The translations under genes were made by a program, and so were the position numbers. The notes beneath the pieces were generated by a model. It was given only the letters and a program-made list of their open reading frames with translations, did no database searches and was not told the origin of the DNA. Positions 26,444 to 40,330 of a stretch of DNA of 64,000 nucleotides are shown here, in pieces. The DNA is from Lichenostomus cassidix (lineage: Eukaryota > Chordata > Aves > Passeriformes > Meliphagidae). The stretch covers positions 101,277,443-101,341,442 of the forward strand of contig CM039182.1 of the NCBI GenBank assembly GCA_008360975.2, given 5' to 3'. Positions within the stretch are counted from its first letter, which is position 1; each line of letters begins with the position of its first letter.

Positions 26444-26606
26444 AGAATCACAGAATAGTTTGGGTTGGGACCTTTGAAGGCCACCTAGTCTAACTTCCCT
26501 GCAATGCACAGGGACACATTGAACTAGATCAGGCTGCTCAGAGCCCCATCCAACCTGATCTTGAATTTTTCCAGAGATGTTTCATCTACCACCTCTGCGG
26601 GCAGGG
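26444..26606 (-). mobile_element. CR1 LINE, 3' end fragment
   Basis: The plus strand begins GAATCACAGAATAGTTTGGG and continues through the reverse complement of the avian CR1 3' region. Recognisable pieces are the GGACC block, the stretch corresponding to CCACCTAGTC and CAGGGACAC, then CAGGCTGCTCAGAGCCCCATC and CAACCTGATCTTGAA. The element therefore points to the minus strand, with its 3' terminus at 26444. It is 5'-truncated at about 26606, the usual outcome of incomplete reverse transcription. It is non-coding. Confidence 0.9.
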
Positions 26607-29600
26607 TTACTTTTAAGGGTAACACGTGGACTGAAGTTCAAATATTTGTTCTGGACTCAGTAAACGTATTTCATTTTACACATAACAAATCCTGTTAATA
26701 TATTATGCAGGTCAATGAAAAAGAAAATCAATTGAGATAGTTTATCACTTTCCAAAAGCAGGTTATTTGCAAGTTCATACAAATATTTTTCAGTAACATA
26801 TTTCTTCCAAATTTCCTAGTATATATCATAGTACCTACCAAAAGTGGCATAGGAATTAGCTGAAGAGTCTGTGACCAGGTTTTTTTGTAAATTTATTTTA
26901 CAACAATTCATGTAAAATATATTCCAAAATTATGTAATAACCGAAAAGATCCAGAAACCAAAAATGCAGGTAGCCTTTGATGTCCAAGTTAAAAGGCATT
27001 TGATAGCAACATTTGAAGTCTTTTTGCCAATCACTAAGTTATCTTATAGACAACAAGCGGAAAAAAGGCCAGAAAGTGAATATGCATGAGAATAATGAGA
27101 TGTATGAGAAACCCAGATAAAATAAAAGCTTTACAATTAATACTGAGCATGTACGTGTGAGCACTATTTAAATTATCAATTTTATCCCTCCAATAATATT
27201 ATCTTTTAACCTGTTATTCTAATACACCCACTGGAAAGATATTGCTTAGTAACCATGGATGGGGACAGAAGACTTAGAGGAATAATTTTATTAACGTTAC
27301 TAGGTGCTACTACTCTAAATCATAACCGGAAAAAAACCCCACAATAATATGAAACTCACATCACAGATGCAATATGTACATAGTTTTGTCTGCATTTCTC
27401 ATACATAAATCCAGTATTAAATCCTTGTGCTGCACAGCAGTTGCACAAAATCCTATCTCTGACTGGAACCCTCACACACAAAATGTTAAAAAGTTGGTAG
27501 GAAAATTCCAAGCAATTGAGAACAAGATTTCTTGTTTTCCAACTTAGTATACTCTATATACCTTACATTCATCCAAATAAGTGGCAGGCTTAATGCCCAT
27601 AGAAATTATGAGATATTCACAGGTCACTGTCACCCATTCTGCTGGCAGGGAGAGACTGTGAAGAGAGGGGCTGGAGTGTTTAGGCAAGTCAAAAAGATGG
27701 TTTTTCCAAACCATCCTTTCAAACTCCTGGCACAAGAAGAACCAGTAGCAAGACCCTCAGCACTGCAAAACCATCCTGTACAGTAACCATCAACAGAGGT
27801 AAAAAGTGGCCTGCTGAAAAGGCACAAAACTGAGCCGGTCATTCCACGGCCACATGCTGCCTTGGAGATTTTCTCTGCTAGAGTTCACATTTCATTTCAG
27901 CCCATTCTTCGGTACAAGCTCAAATAATCTGTATCCCAAGGAATCTGCTAAAATTTTCTGCAGATGGACAGTACTCACTACCTTGATGTAGCTTCTTTTG
28001 AGTACTTTACTGAAGCACATCACTGTAGCAGGCACAATTCATAAATTATTTTTGTTGTGTTTTCTACCTTTCACTTGCAGTACTTGCCCAACTTGCCCCA
28101 GTTATAAAGCTTCATACATATGGATAATGCTCCTTTGTATGTGCTAACAATACTGGCAGGTTTTCCTTCAATAAACCACTCCAGATGTTAGTCTCAGTAA
28201 TTATGTCTGACATCTCTCAGCTTTGGTAATGAAATACTGCTGATACAATTCCTTGTTTGTATTTCTATGGATCATCTTCAGACATAAAAACCACAGAGTT
28301 AAACAGCCACATCGACGAGCACAGAATGAAAATCTGCTAAAATGAATACACAGCTATCGCTTGATTAGCATAAACAGGATAAATATGGAAATACAGTATT
28401 CTATGAAAAAACTATCAGTTATACAGTATGTTTCACTTTTCTGCCTAATAAAGTGCCCTTTAAAGTACTATATATACATATGTATGACTACACAAAAGAC
28501 AAAATTACCACCATTATCAATATCATGTAACATCATATAAAATATAACTGCTTTCTTGCTTTAAAGAATCAAAACCCAACTTTACACAATAGATCTGCTG
28601 CCAACAAGGTATGACAAGAAAGATGCACAGCAAAATTTCTAACCTGAGAAATACTTATTTCAGTACTTATTTTACCTAAAATATTTATCACATCAACTAA
28701 ATGGAATATTTGAAGTCCTTAGGGAAAAATGTAGCTGAATAATTTGCATCCAAGAAGCTCGAATTTTGCAGATGTGATCTAAGAGACTGAAGATTCTGGA
28801 AGGTATATTATAAATGCTCAAGAAGTCATCATAGGCTCATACAGTTCTCACAAGCTTTTTTAAATCATCACATTAAATGTCATCACTAACAATAAAGTAA
28901 TTAAATCAGTACACATCTACTGCCAATGCCCTAAATCTCTAATATTAGTAGTGCTGTCAAGGTTGTATGGGACACATAGAAAGGAATTTAACCAGGAACT
29001 TATTTTTATAAATAAATATAAATTGAAAATAAACACTTCTTACAGTCTTAACTGTTACAGTTGTCATGCCAATATTTCTGCCAACATTATTTTATTTCAG
29101 ATAAATTATGAAATAGTGTTGACAACTTCTAAGTGATAATAGCTTTCCTATATTTTACACACAATAAAACCTGACATATTATACAAACATATTAATTACT
29201 ATGCCTGCCCAGCAACATTAAACTCCATCACTCAGAAGCAGCTTTTAGAATCTAACCATTAGCACAAGCCAGCTTTAATTTTTTTTAAAGTAAGAATAAC
29301 ATAAAAATCACTTCATCTACTGACTTCAGCAAGAGTGAAAATAAGCCGAAGTCACTTAAATCAATAAAAAGTTAAGTGAATTATAATCTGAAGTCTCCTT
29401 AATTGAAAGTCAGGAAGCTACTCATGTTTACTGCAATATGCAACTCCACCATTTTCAACACTTAAACCAAAAACTTCAGCACATGAAGCAATGAAAGAAC
29501 TTCCCCACAGGCTACAGGAAGTATGAGAAATGGGCTGTTTCCCAAATAGTATTACGACTGCTCATACTTCAGTTATTCTGCCACTTCATACAGTAACTGA

Positions 29601-32600
29601 AAATCGTTCACAAAAACACACAGTTACAATAATGATGTCCCATCACTGAACATTTTGTTTACGTAAGCATGAGCAAATGTTTTGAACAGAAATATGTGGA
29701 TGCACATACAGCTGCCCATACCCACAGCAAAAAACCCAGAGACTCTTAGAAAAACACATGCAGTACACTGGATGTGCTTCCTTAAGCTCAAGGTCATCCA
29801 AAACAGTTAATGGGTTCGGACTTCTCCAAGTATTTTGTGGCATTTGAGTCAGAAAACATTTGTCTAACTACAACAATCAGTTAATGATCAAACAAGAAAC
29901 CAGTTCTAACTGGCCACCCACAAAAAAATCTCATTACTAAAGTTTACTAGTGAAGCAATAATTATGTTTTGTAAGAAATAAGGAAATATATTTTTCAAAG
30001 GGATTCATGTATTACAAAAAAAATCATTTTATCATCTCAGAAGAATGAATTAGGGCTTGCCCCATCAAATGAGAGAAGAAGGGTCAAAAGGAGTCAGAGG
30101 ACCATCATCTGCAATTCTGAACATCTTGATGTGCCCATCATACGAACCCTGTTAACCCAAACTACAGCATTTAAGTGGAAGAAGTGAATTGATGCTAGTG
30201 CTGTCATTCATAACAAGGTATATGAAATGTCCTGATGATAAGGTGATTTTATTTAACCTAGACTGTGCTAATTACTTGGCAGGTCATTTTGTTCCTGGTA
30301 GGATGAAAGAAAAGGACTAAGAAAAGCTCAGCAGACTTGGAATGGAGTGGTTTTAGCAGAATATGAACAGAATATGAACCATATTTTGGGGAGGCATCAG
30401 GAGAAATATATAAAATGCCTCAGATAAGTCAGAAAGTTCAACTAGGTAGGTGTTACAGACACTTTAGATTTTAAGACACCCCTGATTTATCTGACTATAC
30501 ACAGAGAATCATCAAGCTCAGAAATAATAAAAAAAAAAAGCCACGTATTTTAATTGTGCAGATTCATTAAACTCCCTGTGTTTTCTTCTAGAAAACTCTG
30601 TCTGAAGCCTAGAACCAGTCAATAGGAAAGAGCTGACACTGGGGATTATCCTCTGCATGAGTACATTTGAACTTACAAAGAGAGTCAGCTCCTTACAGAC
30701 AGGACAGAAAGCCCAACAGGGAGGGCACTGGTAAAGGCTTTTCTAAGACTCAGATGAATGATTTCATGACCTAGGACAAAGCTGACATGTTGGTAAATGA
30801 AATTCAAAGGCAAACTTTCCCTTTGTCCATGCTCATGACCCATCTTCAAGGTATAAAATAGAAAGGGATAAACTGAGTCTCTTAGAAGCAGCAGCACAAA
30901 GTGGCACATCAGAGGGACAGAACTTTGTCATCCTATAGCCTAAGCCTATGTTTTGAAATATCCACACCATGCAAAATAAAAATGTTACATTTTGTATCCT
31001 GACTACATCATAATGAAAGACAAACCACTGGAAGATAAAACTATAATGACTACTCTTTGTGGAAAAAAAAACCCTATGTGTTAGGAATATTTTACTACGC
31101 AGAGTGGAAAAAAATTTAATAGCTCTGCAGTATTATTTTCTGCGACTTCTCTGGGAGGAGAACCACCTCCAGCTAAAGAGCTACCTTTTGATCTCTCCGT
31201 TCTTCAGCCAAAGCCTTCCACAGTACAAATATGGTACATAAAATAGGTGCTTACCTAGGATCTAAAGAGCATCATTATTTTGACAGGACTGCCTACATAA
31301 CAATATCCTTGTGCTAGATTACCTTGCTTAATTGAGATCTAAAGGCTGAAGTAATGAGACAAAAAACATTAACGCCATTGTACTCACCAAAGGTGAAGTG
31401 ACTGAGTGATATGAGACACAATTTCTACGGCCAGAAGTTTCTGTTAAAAAACTTTTGATCTGGGATTCCTTTCAAAAAGGCTTAAGAGCAGAGCTTAAAA
31501 CATTTCAGTTCAAGAGGGGTCTCTACAGAGAAGCCAACATTCACCCCTCTGAAATTCCTCAGAAAGAAATAGGTTGCTTATTCTATGCCTGGATATATTT
31601 CCCAAAAACAAGGGTTTTTTTACAGTATCCAAACACTATGGATTCAGAGACAGACTAGTTTTATTTGTTCTCATGCAATACACCACAAACCTGCTCCTTA
31701 ATAAAAAGATCCTGACTTTTCTAAAAACACAGACCATACCAATCTTCCATTACCAGTTATAATCTTTGCAACTGGTTCAAAAACAAGCATTGAGTAAGCT
31801 GGTGTTAGAAGTTTACAGAAGAAATATTAATCCTTCAAAAGCATCATTACTGCCTTTTACCTTTTGAACCATGTAGAAGATCATGCACAAAACAAAGCCA
31901 CATCATTCTCCCTCCTGGCCCATGTGGTTCTTCTTCACCAGCCGGTCTTTCTTTAAAAAGGCAGGTGGTACTTAATGCCAAGGCTAAGCTAGCTAGCATC
32001 CAGACAATAATAACTATTTTTATTACTTGGCATTTGAGATAAGAGGATTCTGTCATTAAAGTGTTCTCTTATGCAGTGCTTATTCCTGCTCTAGTATACT
32101 GGCTGAGACTGGGAAAGCTTGGAATTGATCACTTCCATTTGTTTTAATAAACTGCCCTACTTAACTCCCAAGACTGTGTTGGCTTCATTCTCCAAGAGGT
32201 TTCAATTATGGTGATTAAAATATGTCATTTTTAGATTACTTCTAATTGTTATTTTTAAAAGGAAGCCTTCATTTATTATGTATTTTCTAGCAAGCTACAC
32301 ACCCTATGCAAACTATGAAGATATAAACCCCCTGTTTCTGTTCTCAATAGAATAAATAGTACTTTGAACGAAGTTTCTGCGCTCTCAGTGCAATGTGATG
32401 CAAAGAATTCCTAGCAGTGTCTTTCTGCACGTGAAAATATCTTGACAGCTGCACTGCTTGAATGTTGTTATGTGTTTACATCATTATATGGTTCCAGCAG
32501 GTTTTGAGTACATTTTCCAAATAAAATTCTTAATTTACTTAAACCCTGGCAGTGCTGTATCCATGCCAGCTGAACACTGTTACTGTGTACTTATAGTATG

Positions 32601-32904
32601 CTTTAAGGAACAACTACTGCTTACTGCAGGGAGCCTTGCAATGTTTTCCCCCACAATGAGCATGCAGAACATGATCCAACCCAGAGGAATGGGAACATGG
32701 CAGCACCACGCCAGGAAAACTGCACCTTCAAGTAAGGACAAAGGTGCAGATCTTCTCTAACAAAGCAGTCTCCTGCAGCACTAACTGACAGCACAAGTGA
32801 AAGGTGAATACAGATACAGACAAGAAAAACTGAAAAAGCTCCTGAATCTTCTCAGGCTGGAAGTCTGTGACAGAAGTAAAGAGTTGAGCTGGGACAGAGA
32901 AAAG
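26607..32904. other. Unique intronic sequence, nothing recognised
   Basis: AT-rich. There is a short tandem of AGAATATGAAC near 30358-30380 and no coding or mobile-element signal. Confidence 0.5.
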
Positions 32905-33140
32905 GTCTCATAACCTCAGATTTTGAACACCAGGAAACACTTTCCTCTTGTGAGAGTGACCAGGCACTGGCACAGCTTGCCCAGGGAGGATGTGGAGTGT
33001 CCCTCTTGGAGATACTTAAAAGCCATCTGGACATGACCCTGGGCATCCTCATGTAGGTGTCCCTACTTGACCAGAGGTGTTGGACGAGATGATGTCCAGA
33101 GGCCCCTTCCAACTTCAGACATTCTGAAATTTTATTGATT
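32905..33140 (+). mobile_element. CR1 LINE, 3' end fragment with end of ORF2
   Basis: The plus-strand sequence encodes the end of CR1 ORF2: an NTRKHF-like start, then VTRHWHSLPRE, then the WRYLKAIW block and a stop. It continues into the 3' UTR with GTTGGACGAGATGATGTCCA and GGCCCCTTCCAACTTCAGAC. It finishes in ATTCTGAAATTTTATTGATT, a worn version of the ATTCTGTG-type terminal repeat of CR1. It is 5'-truncated. It is the only CR1 copy here on the plus strand, antisense to the host gene. Confidence 0.9.
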
Positions 33141-36059
33141 ATGTTGAGGCAGAATAGAGTCATAAAATAATGTCCAACCCAGGATTTGCCTGTCATACCC
33201 ACATGACAATAACACCTATTTTAAAATGCCCATTATAAACCTCACAGTATTTCACATTTTGACTGCTAAGAAATACATACAGTATTTTATATTACCCCAG
33301 TCAGATGACATTAAATGATCTTATGAAGAAATTCTTATTTTTAAGATAGTTGTAAATCCCTGTGACTTAGCTTCTCTAACTCCTGGCATATTTAGAGGCA
33401 TCACATCAATTTTTAGAAACTCACTTCATGGGTAACTAAAGCACCTAATGGAATATGAAAGTAATTGGTATGTAACTGTACCTTTCAGAATATTTACTAT
33501 GTGTTTATGTGGGAGCACAGTCAGAGTAATGAAAAACTTAATTTTTTTGACTTTTAATAATATGGTATATTTTATTCAAAGTTTTAACTGCAAGTAAGAT
33601 TTATTACATTTCCCTTTGAACAGATTTCCTTTCTGTTTCAATATTTCAAAACATGATAAAGAAACTTTGTCTGATCATTGTAATTAATTTAATATTACAC
33701 AGCATTACCATTTATATTCTAAAGTCAAATAGCTAGCCAGTATACCATACCAAACATAACCCATCTAACTTACCTACTCCATGCTCACAGGAATATTAAG
33801 TTTAAGAATATATTTACCAGAAAATGTGGTTTTCCGCAGACACGGGAAATACACTTTCTTTAGCAGTAGTTATTCATCATAAAGCAAATATTGCAACCTG
33901 TTTTGTAAGCTGCTACTCTCCTACTTGAATTACATCTTTCGGCTTTCTGTAGCTGTCATTAACTTTGGCCTCTTCTTTATCTTCAATCTGAAGTTAATTC
34001 TCTGGCCAGCATGTTACTTGCTGCTTTGAGGGATTAAATATAAGGCTTTATGAAGAAAAGGAGCTTTTCATACAATGCTATTACACCATGATAGCTTTCA
34101 CAAAAATTGTTGACTCCTGAAAAATGCATGCTAAACATACATGCTGTTCATTTAAAAAGAAGTATTATCATATTGTAAAATAAAAAAAAGGATTATTTTA
34201 AAACACTCACTAAACATATACACAATCCTATTAAAAGAAGCAGGCAGTAACATACCCACATTGTCAGCACAGAACACAGACACTGGGAATGCTGTTTGCT
34301 ATTTATATCCAGTGTACCATTTTTCTTTTGAGACATATTCAAAATCATATCTAAGTTTTTACTTATAAAGGCAGTTCTTGTAGGAAAATGATAAATCTAG
34401 AGAAGCATTCTACTGTTGCAGGTTAAAAATCTGTGTTGCTGTTGTACCAGCCTTGCACTTCATCTCACTTCAGACGCTGATGAAGTGAAACATTTATCTA
34501 CAGGCCAATTTAGAAATTCAGGACAGTAATTAAATGGTTTATGCTAGCCATAATAGAATGTGTCTGTGCTAATGTCTAAGATCTGTCTAACCAGTGAATG
34601 CAGTAAGAGAAGAAATTTTGCATATTTTTGGACTACATTTCCTTTCACACATACTTCAAATAGAAACAGATAATTCTTATGGGATAAAAATACATACATA
34701 CTTCTTTTTTTTTTTTAAATGAGCAATTTCTGACCCTGCTAATGTAGCTGAGTGCAAGCACAGTACCTCAGGCTTTCCAAATACTAACACCTATGAAAAT
34801 GTTAGAAATCTAAAGTATCTGTAAGACGCTAGCCATGCTTAACCTGATGACCAGGTCATCAGTTAGGACTAACTGCAATATCACTCCCATTTCCCTTCCC
34901 AATAATGTCTTTTATTCCACAAAACTGAGGACTGCATAGGAAGCTTCAAGAGACAATACTGCTAACAATTTAGCTACTGAAACATCTCCACAGTTGTGGG
35001 AATTTTTAACAGCATTCCTCAACATCTATTGCTACCTAACACTACACATTTAAAGCCCCAAATTCCTCACAACAAAAAATAAAAAATGCCACCAAAACTA
35101 CATTTCAGTCAATGCAACAACAAGCTTGTCTCTGTGAAAAGAACATTTTGAACCATGATTTTGTTTCATTGAAAATCACATTATATGCACAAAAGGAAGT
35201 ACCTATATCTCAGTATCTTCTACAAGCAATAATCGCTCAGATGTGTTCTCTTTCCTGAAGTACTCCGAAATAAAGGCCTTTTATAACTTCAGTTAATTTG
35301 CACTGATTACAGCTGAGAGACTTAAGTAAAAAAAAAAAATTAATATTACATCTGCTACAGATGGAATAAACATGGATAAGCATAATCTTTTCATTGTTTT
35401 ATAGAACCACAATCCACAGCAAGTGTACAAATCCACACGATATCCCTGAGTGATGGATTTAAACTGGGGTCTTGGAAAGAGGTGAAAGATGTGCAAGAAC
35501 TTAAGTACACAAAGAATGCTTAGCCGACTAAACACATAAGCTAGCTTCTGCAACTCATTTTCAGGGATAAACCACCTCTTTATTCCAGTATAATCAACAT
35601 AATTTCTCACTTGTTTCTGAATTTCCAGAGAATACAGAGAATAAGCACACAAATGGGGGCAACAGGGGCCTTAGGAACCTGCAACTTATCACAGCACACT
35701 GCAGTGTTCTTCCCACAAGCTCTCCAAGAAAACCAGAGATGAACGTTTTGCTGGGGTAGCTGTGAATGCAAAAGCCCAGACATATACCTATATATTTACT
35801 CAACAAGAGAAATTAACTGTCAGCAAAAGCATTTTTGCTCCAGTGTAACTGCACATACACTAGTTTCAGCACTGCAGAATTAGCAGCCTACATAGTAAAT
35901 ACAGTTCTTCCTACTTTGAAATATCCAAACACCCACAACCAACTTTTCCAGATGACATTATTACCCTTGAAAACATTTTGAGTTTAATTTTTCAGACCTT
36001 GTCTTCAGAGTAAAAATACTACCAGTAGAAGCACTTCGCTTGAAAGAGTTCTAGAGGAC
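33141..36059. other. Unique intronic sequence, nothing recognised
   Basis: The 119-codon minus-strand frame at 35293-35652 has no domain-like features. The patch at 34440-34610 has balanced composition and could be an old conserved element, but motif support is thin. Confidence 0.45.
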
Positions 36060-36435
36060 TGACATCAGCCTTTCTGTGAAAAAATTTGTCCTGATGTCCA
36101 AGCTGAACCTCCCTGGAACAGCTGAGGCTGTGTTCTCTTGTCCTGTCGCTGGCTGCCTGGAAGAAGAGGCCAACCCCACCTGGCTACAACCTCTTTCCAA
36201 GTAGTTGCAGAGCATGACAATGTCACTCCTGAGCCTCCTTTTCTCCAGAACGAACAACTCCAGCTCCCTCAGCCATTCCTCAAAGGACTTACCCTCCAGA
36301 CCCTTCACCAGCTCTGCTGCCCTTCTCTGGACTTGCTCCAGCACCTCAATGTCCTTCCTGAACTGAGGGGCCAGGACTGGACACAGGACTCTAGGTGTGG
36401 CCTGAGCAGTGCTGAGTACAGGGGAAGTAGCCGCT
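36060..36435 (-). mobile_element. CR1 LINE fragment, C-terminal ORF2, long open frame kept
   Basis: On the minus strand, a frame open through most of 36521 down to 36051 contains the CR1 ORF2 C-terminus. Legible blocks are FRKDIEVLEQVQRRAAELVK, GLEGKSFEEWLRELELF, LEKRRLRSDI, LCNYL and the FSLDIRTNFFTER block. These match the C-terminal region after the reverse-transcriptase domain. The copy stops after TER without the rest of ORF2 or the 3' UTR, so it is 3'-truncated as well as 5'-truncated, which is unusual for CR1. It probably reflects a later deletion. There is no sign that it is expressed. Confidence 0.9.
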
Positions 36436-37536
36436 GAAAAATGGGGGACAGATAAGGATGGAAAGGATTCCATCCTAAATGTCATAACCAGTATGAACAC
36501 ATGGACAACACCCTCCAGCACCTAGCAGAGAGGGCTTTGATACTTCAGCATCTGCTCTTCAACAGGCAGCCTGCTCAAAGCTAAGGGCAGGCCTTCAACT
36601 AATGGGAATGAGAAATAAATAGAATGCGAAATAAATGGCTCTTTTTAAATGAAATTGTTTAGTCAAGACCTCACATATACTGTTATTAATCATGGGTGTG
36701 CGCAGGGTGTTAATTGAAAAGGGCAAATTAGGTCTGAGGTTCAAAGTGAAAGCTGACAACAAGGTACTCAGTCACTTTGATTAACCAAGCAGCGTTCACA
36801 CAGTACTTGTCTCTGAACAATACACTGTATGAACACTGGCTCAGCCTCTGTGTGAAATCCAAAACTGTTTACCTAATCATGATATTAAAATAGGCGTGAA
36901 GCACTTGAAACTTACAGTACAGGTGTAACAACGAACAGTAAACAAGCTCCTTACAGAAAATATCAGAACAGGTGTCTGGAGGATAGTCTATGTGCTACAC
37001 AAAGAGTAGATGAATTATTATTTAATTAAACTTGCCTTGAAAGCATATCCAAAGAAACCCTGAGCATCTGCTTCTCACACCAAAATTCTGCCTTCATAAT
37101 GCTGATTATTGCTGATTATCCACTAACAAATAGAACACTCTTCAAAAATTTGCCATCATTTTTCTTGGCTGACTACTAACTTCATCTGAACAACTGAAGT
37201 AAGTAGATCATAGTTAACAGTACTACATACAAAAACCCTTTAATGACTAGAAATAGCAATTTAAAAATAATTTCATAGTCCCAGATCACAAAAAACCTAT
37301 ATGTATTCTGAAGAACTTCAAACTTGAAGTGCTTCACTAAGTTTTTAGACACTATCCAATCCATATTGTACTCTTCAAAACTTAAGAAATGCTTGTACTT
37401 ATAAATACCTAATTTAGACAAGAATATTTTCTTTCCCCCCTCTTCCCCACACCTGGGTCACAAACTACATGTGGTTGAAGCTAAGACTGACATTTGGCTC
37501 CCAAAGGTGGTTTTGAAAGAATTGAAAAACACCACC

Positions 37537-37566
37537 AAAAAAAAAAAAAAAATCAAAAAAAAAAAA
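37537..37566. repeat. Poly-A tract interrupted by TC
   Basis: Sixteen A, TC, then twelve A. No retroposed sequence is recognised upstream. Confidence 0.85.
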
Positions 37567-39619
37567 TCAGAAAATCAGACAACACTGCCTGTCAGTATAA
37601 CATTGCAAGTTGGATTTCTTTAAAAATAAAGAAAACTAATGGAACCCTGTTGAGAACTTCAGCCTAATAATATGAATACAGAACACCACAGGAAGTATAC
37701 TACATTCTGGGGAGGCTATCCAGCGGTTGGGAGCCTGTTCCTCAACATAGCAGCCTGAACTCAGCCAAGAGAATAAAACAAATCAACTTTGAAACACAAA
37801 TTTACATTCCCAAAATTAAAAGTCCACTAAAATATTCAAAAGATTAAAACAATCTTGCAAGTATTGAAGTTTTAATTAAAATCTTACCAGAAAAAATGAG
37901 ACAGCAGTAAAATGTAAACATGACACGGCACATCAGCTAAGCCTGCTCTTAATGCTGGTAGGAAATACCCAAGAGAAGTATATTTCATAGAGCAGAAAAC
38001 CTAAGGGACCTGTAACCCAAGGACAATGAACCACTTTACACAGCACAGAAGCAATGAAGACTGGGAACAGACTAAATCCCATGCTGCCTTCTCAGAACCA
38101 ATACAACAGGTTTGATTCAATGCCTACGTAAAATAGTAACTGTGGGCTGAAGGAAGCAGGTGAAGTATGGTGGCAATTTCCTTAATGCTCATCACTGAGA
38201 ACATGCTAACACTGAGCAGCCCACTGACCCACTTCCAGGGAGTACATTAGCACTTCCCAGGCTTGTGCTGGGCACCCTGACCAAACAACTGCTGCAGCCC
38301 AGAGCATGCTCAGCTCTCTGAGTCAACAGTGGAAGTGGACTTTGCAATGGATGCTGCAGTTCTTAAACAACCAGAGCTCCACGCGACAAAACTGAAACTG
38401 CCAGGTAGCCATTACCTCTTCAGGGGAGATTTAGTGTTTTATAAAAATACTCAAATAGTCCAGTTACCCCACAGATGACCCACTTCTCTCTCACCAAGTT
38501 CCTATGAGGTAGCAGATAGGTTCTAGTTAACAACTACCCTTCTCTTCAGAGAATTGAGAATGCATATGATGAAGTTGCCTGTACAAGACTGTTAACACTG
38601 GTACTTTTCCTCCATTTCTATTCCTCATTGAAGTTTCCTGCTTCAGCTTTACAGATCGCATGCAAGATCTGATACCTTCTCCTCCACCTCACCCCAGCCT
38701 TACTCTTGTGGGCTGAAATCCTTTATCACATTTGCTAAAGACATTCATTCAGTAAAACCAAGGAAAAAAGTATTTTTCTATATATTTTTTGTGTATTCAT
38801 TTTTTTATTAATAGGGGAAAAGTCTAGAGCATCACATAAATACCTTGAGGAAAATATACAAAAACATATTTCAATCAAAATAATTTGCCTCCAGAATAAA
38901 CTCACCTAGTTTCTCCTGGAAACTGAATTTTCAGTTAGCTCTGTTTGAACAGAAGGAAACCTGGAATTTGTTAGATAAAGGAAAAGTGGGTCAATCTAAA
39001 TCTCAACTCTTCATGAAGCAGAGGATGGCTTAGTGCTGTGTCAGGATCACAACCAGTTTCAAGTTTGTCAACTGCAGTTTCTCTGACAAAGGCTGGTAAA
39101 AGTCAACTTTTATTCTTCTATCCCAAGGCTCAAAAGAAAATTCTTGAAGGAATATTTAACTGAACTCACAGTGAAACTCAGTCTACTCTAAAGTGATGAA
39201 CGACCAGCTCTACAGGGCTCCACTTATAAAAACTTTAAATAGCACAGCTGACCACTAACACTAAAAGGTTCTTCAGTTTTGACCCACACTTTTCCTTTAC
39301 AGATGCAGGGAAAGGGACCGAGGAAGGATTGTATCCTGAGGGCAGGAGAGAGATGTTGATTGAAATCTTAAGTGATATTTCCACTTAAGACATTAGAGAA
39401 TATACTTTCTTATGTTACTGAGAACAATAAATATACTTACTGCATGTTTAACCTTGACTACTGAAGTTTTTCTCAAACCACCCAAGACACAAATATGGTA
39501 ATACATAGGCTATAAATCTTTTCCTGGTCAAACTGCTCAAAGGTTTCCAATTTAATTAAAACTGTTGTTGATTTATTATCCGTTCCAATTGACTACACTC
39601 TATACATTGACAGCATTGA

Positions 39620-39697
39620 TTTTTTTTTTTTAAGAAGTTCGGTTGGGTTTGTTTTGTGGTGGGTTTTTGTTGGGGGCTTTTTTAGTGTGGGTTTTTT
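39620..39697. repeat. T-rich then G/T-rich low-complexity tract
   Basis: A T run of more than ten, followed by irregular GGGTTT and GTTTTG units. Confidence 0.75.
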
Positions 39698-40257
39698 AAA
39701 CAACAATTTATTCATAGTGTTATAATCAACAGTAGACATGTAACTAAGACATCAATTTTGCTTATAACATTTAAAGGACATGCTTCACTTATCTGAGTAA
39801 AATTATTTTTTCCTGGTGATACCAGAGTGCACTGAATTATAGGTATTTTCAGAGGGTTCAAAAGTATCTCTAAGAATATCTAATTTACAAATTACAGAAC
39901 TATGTCATGCCAGCTGTTATTTTATACAAACTCTGAATTTCTTGTTGGAAGTGCTGAAAATAATGGACAGGTTACCCCTAAGACAATAATTTCATTAGAT
40001 TGATGTATTTATTAATGATCTTCCAAATTAATCTCTTATCATTCCTATTCCCATACCAACCATACACAGCTATCCACCTCTGCATACAGAAACTTGGGCT
40101 ACAACTACATAAAACATAGACATAGAAAAGATATCTAGTAAGGAAAGTTGTTGATACTCAATGCATTTATTTCACGGGTATGCACTATATGAACCTTCAG
40201 AAGACACTGGAACATTTTTTCCCTGAATGAACAAAATGTAGCATCCACCCATTCACT

Positions 40258-40330
40258 TAAAAAACCCCAACAAACAAGCAAACCAAAAAAACCCATCAAT
40301 GAACAAATCCTTTCACTCAAAAACCCCAAC
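40258..40330. repeat. A/C-rich low-complexity tract
   Basis: AAAAACCCCAAC appears at both ends (about 40261 and 40320), with CAAACAAGCAAACC-type sequence between. Confidence 0.6.

Noticed and set aside
32852..33202. 116-codon minus-strand frame
   Set aside because: It is the antisense shadow of the plus-strand CR1 3' end.
36051..36521. 156-codon minus-strand frame as a host gene
   Set aside because: The peptide is the C-terminal part of CR1 ORF2, so it belongs to a retrotransposon fragment.
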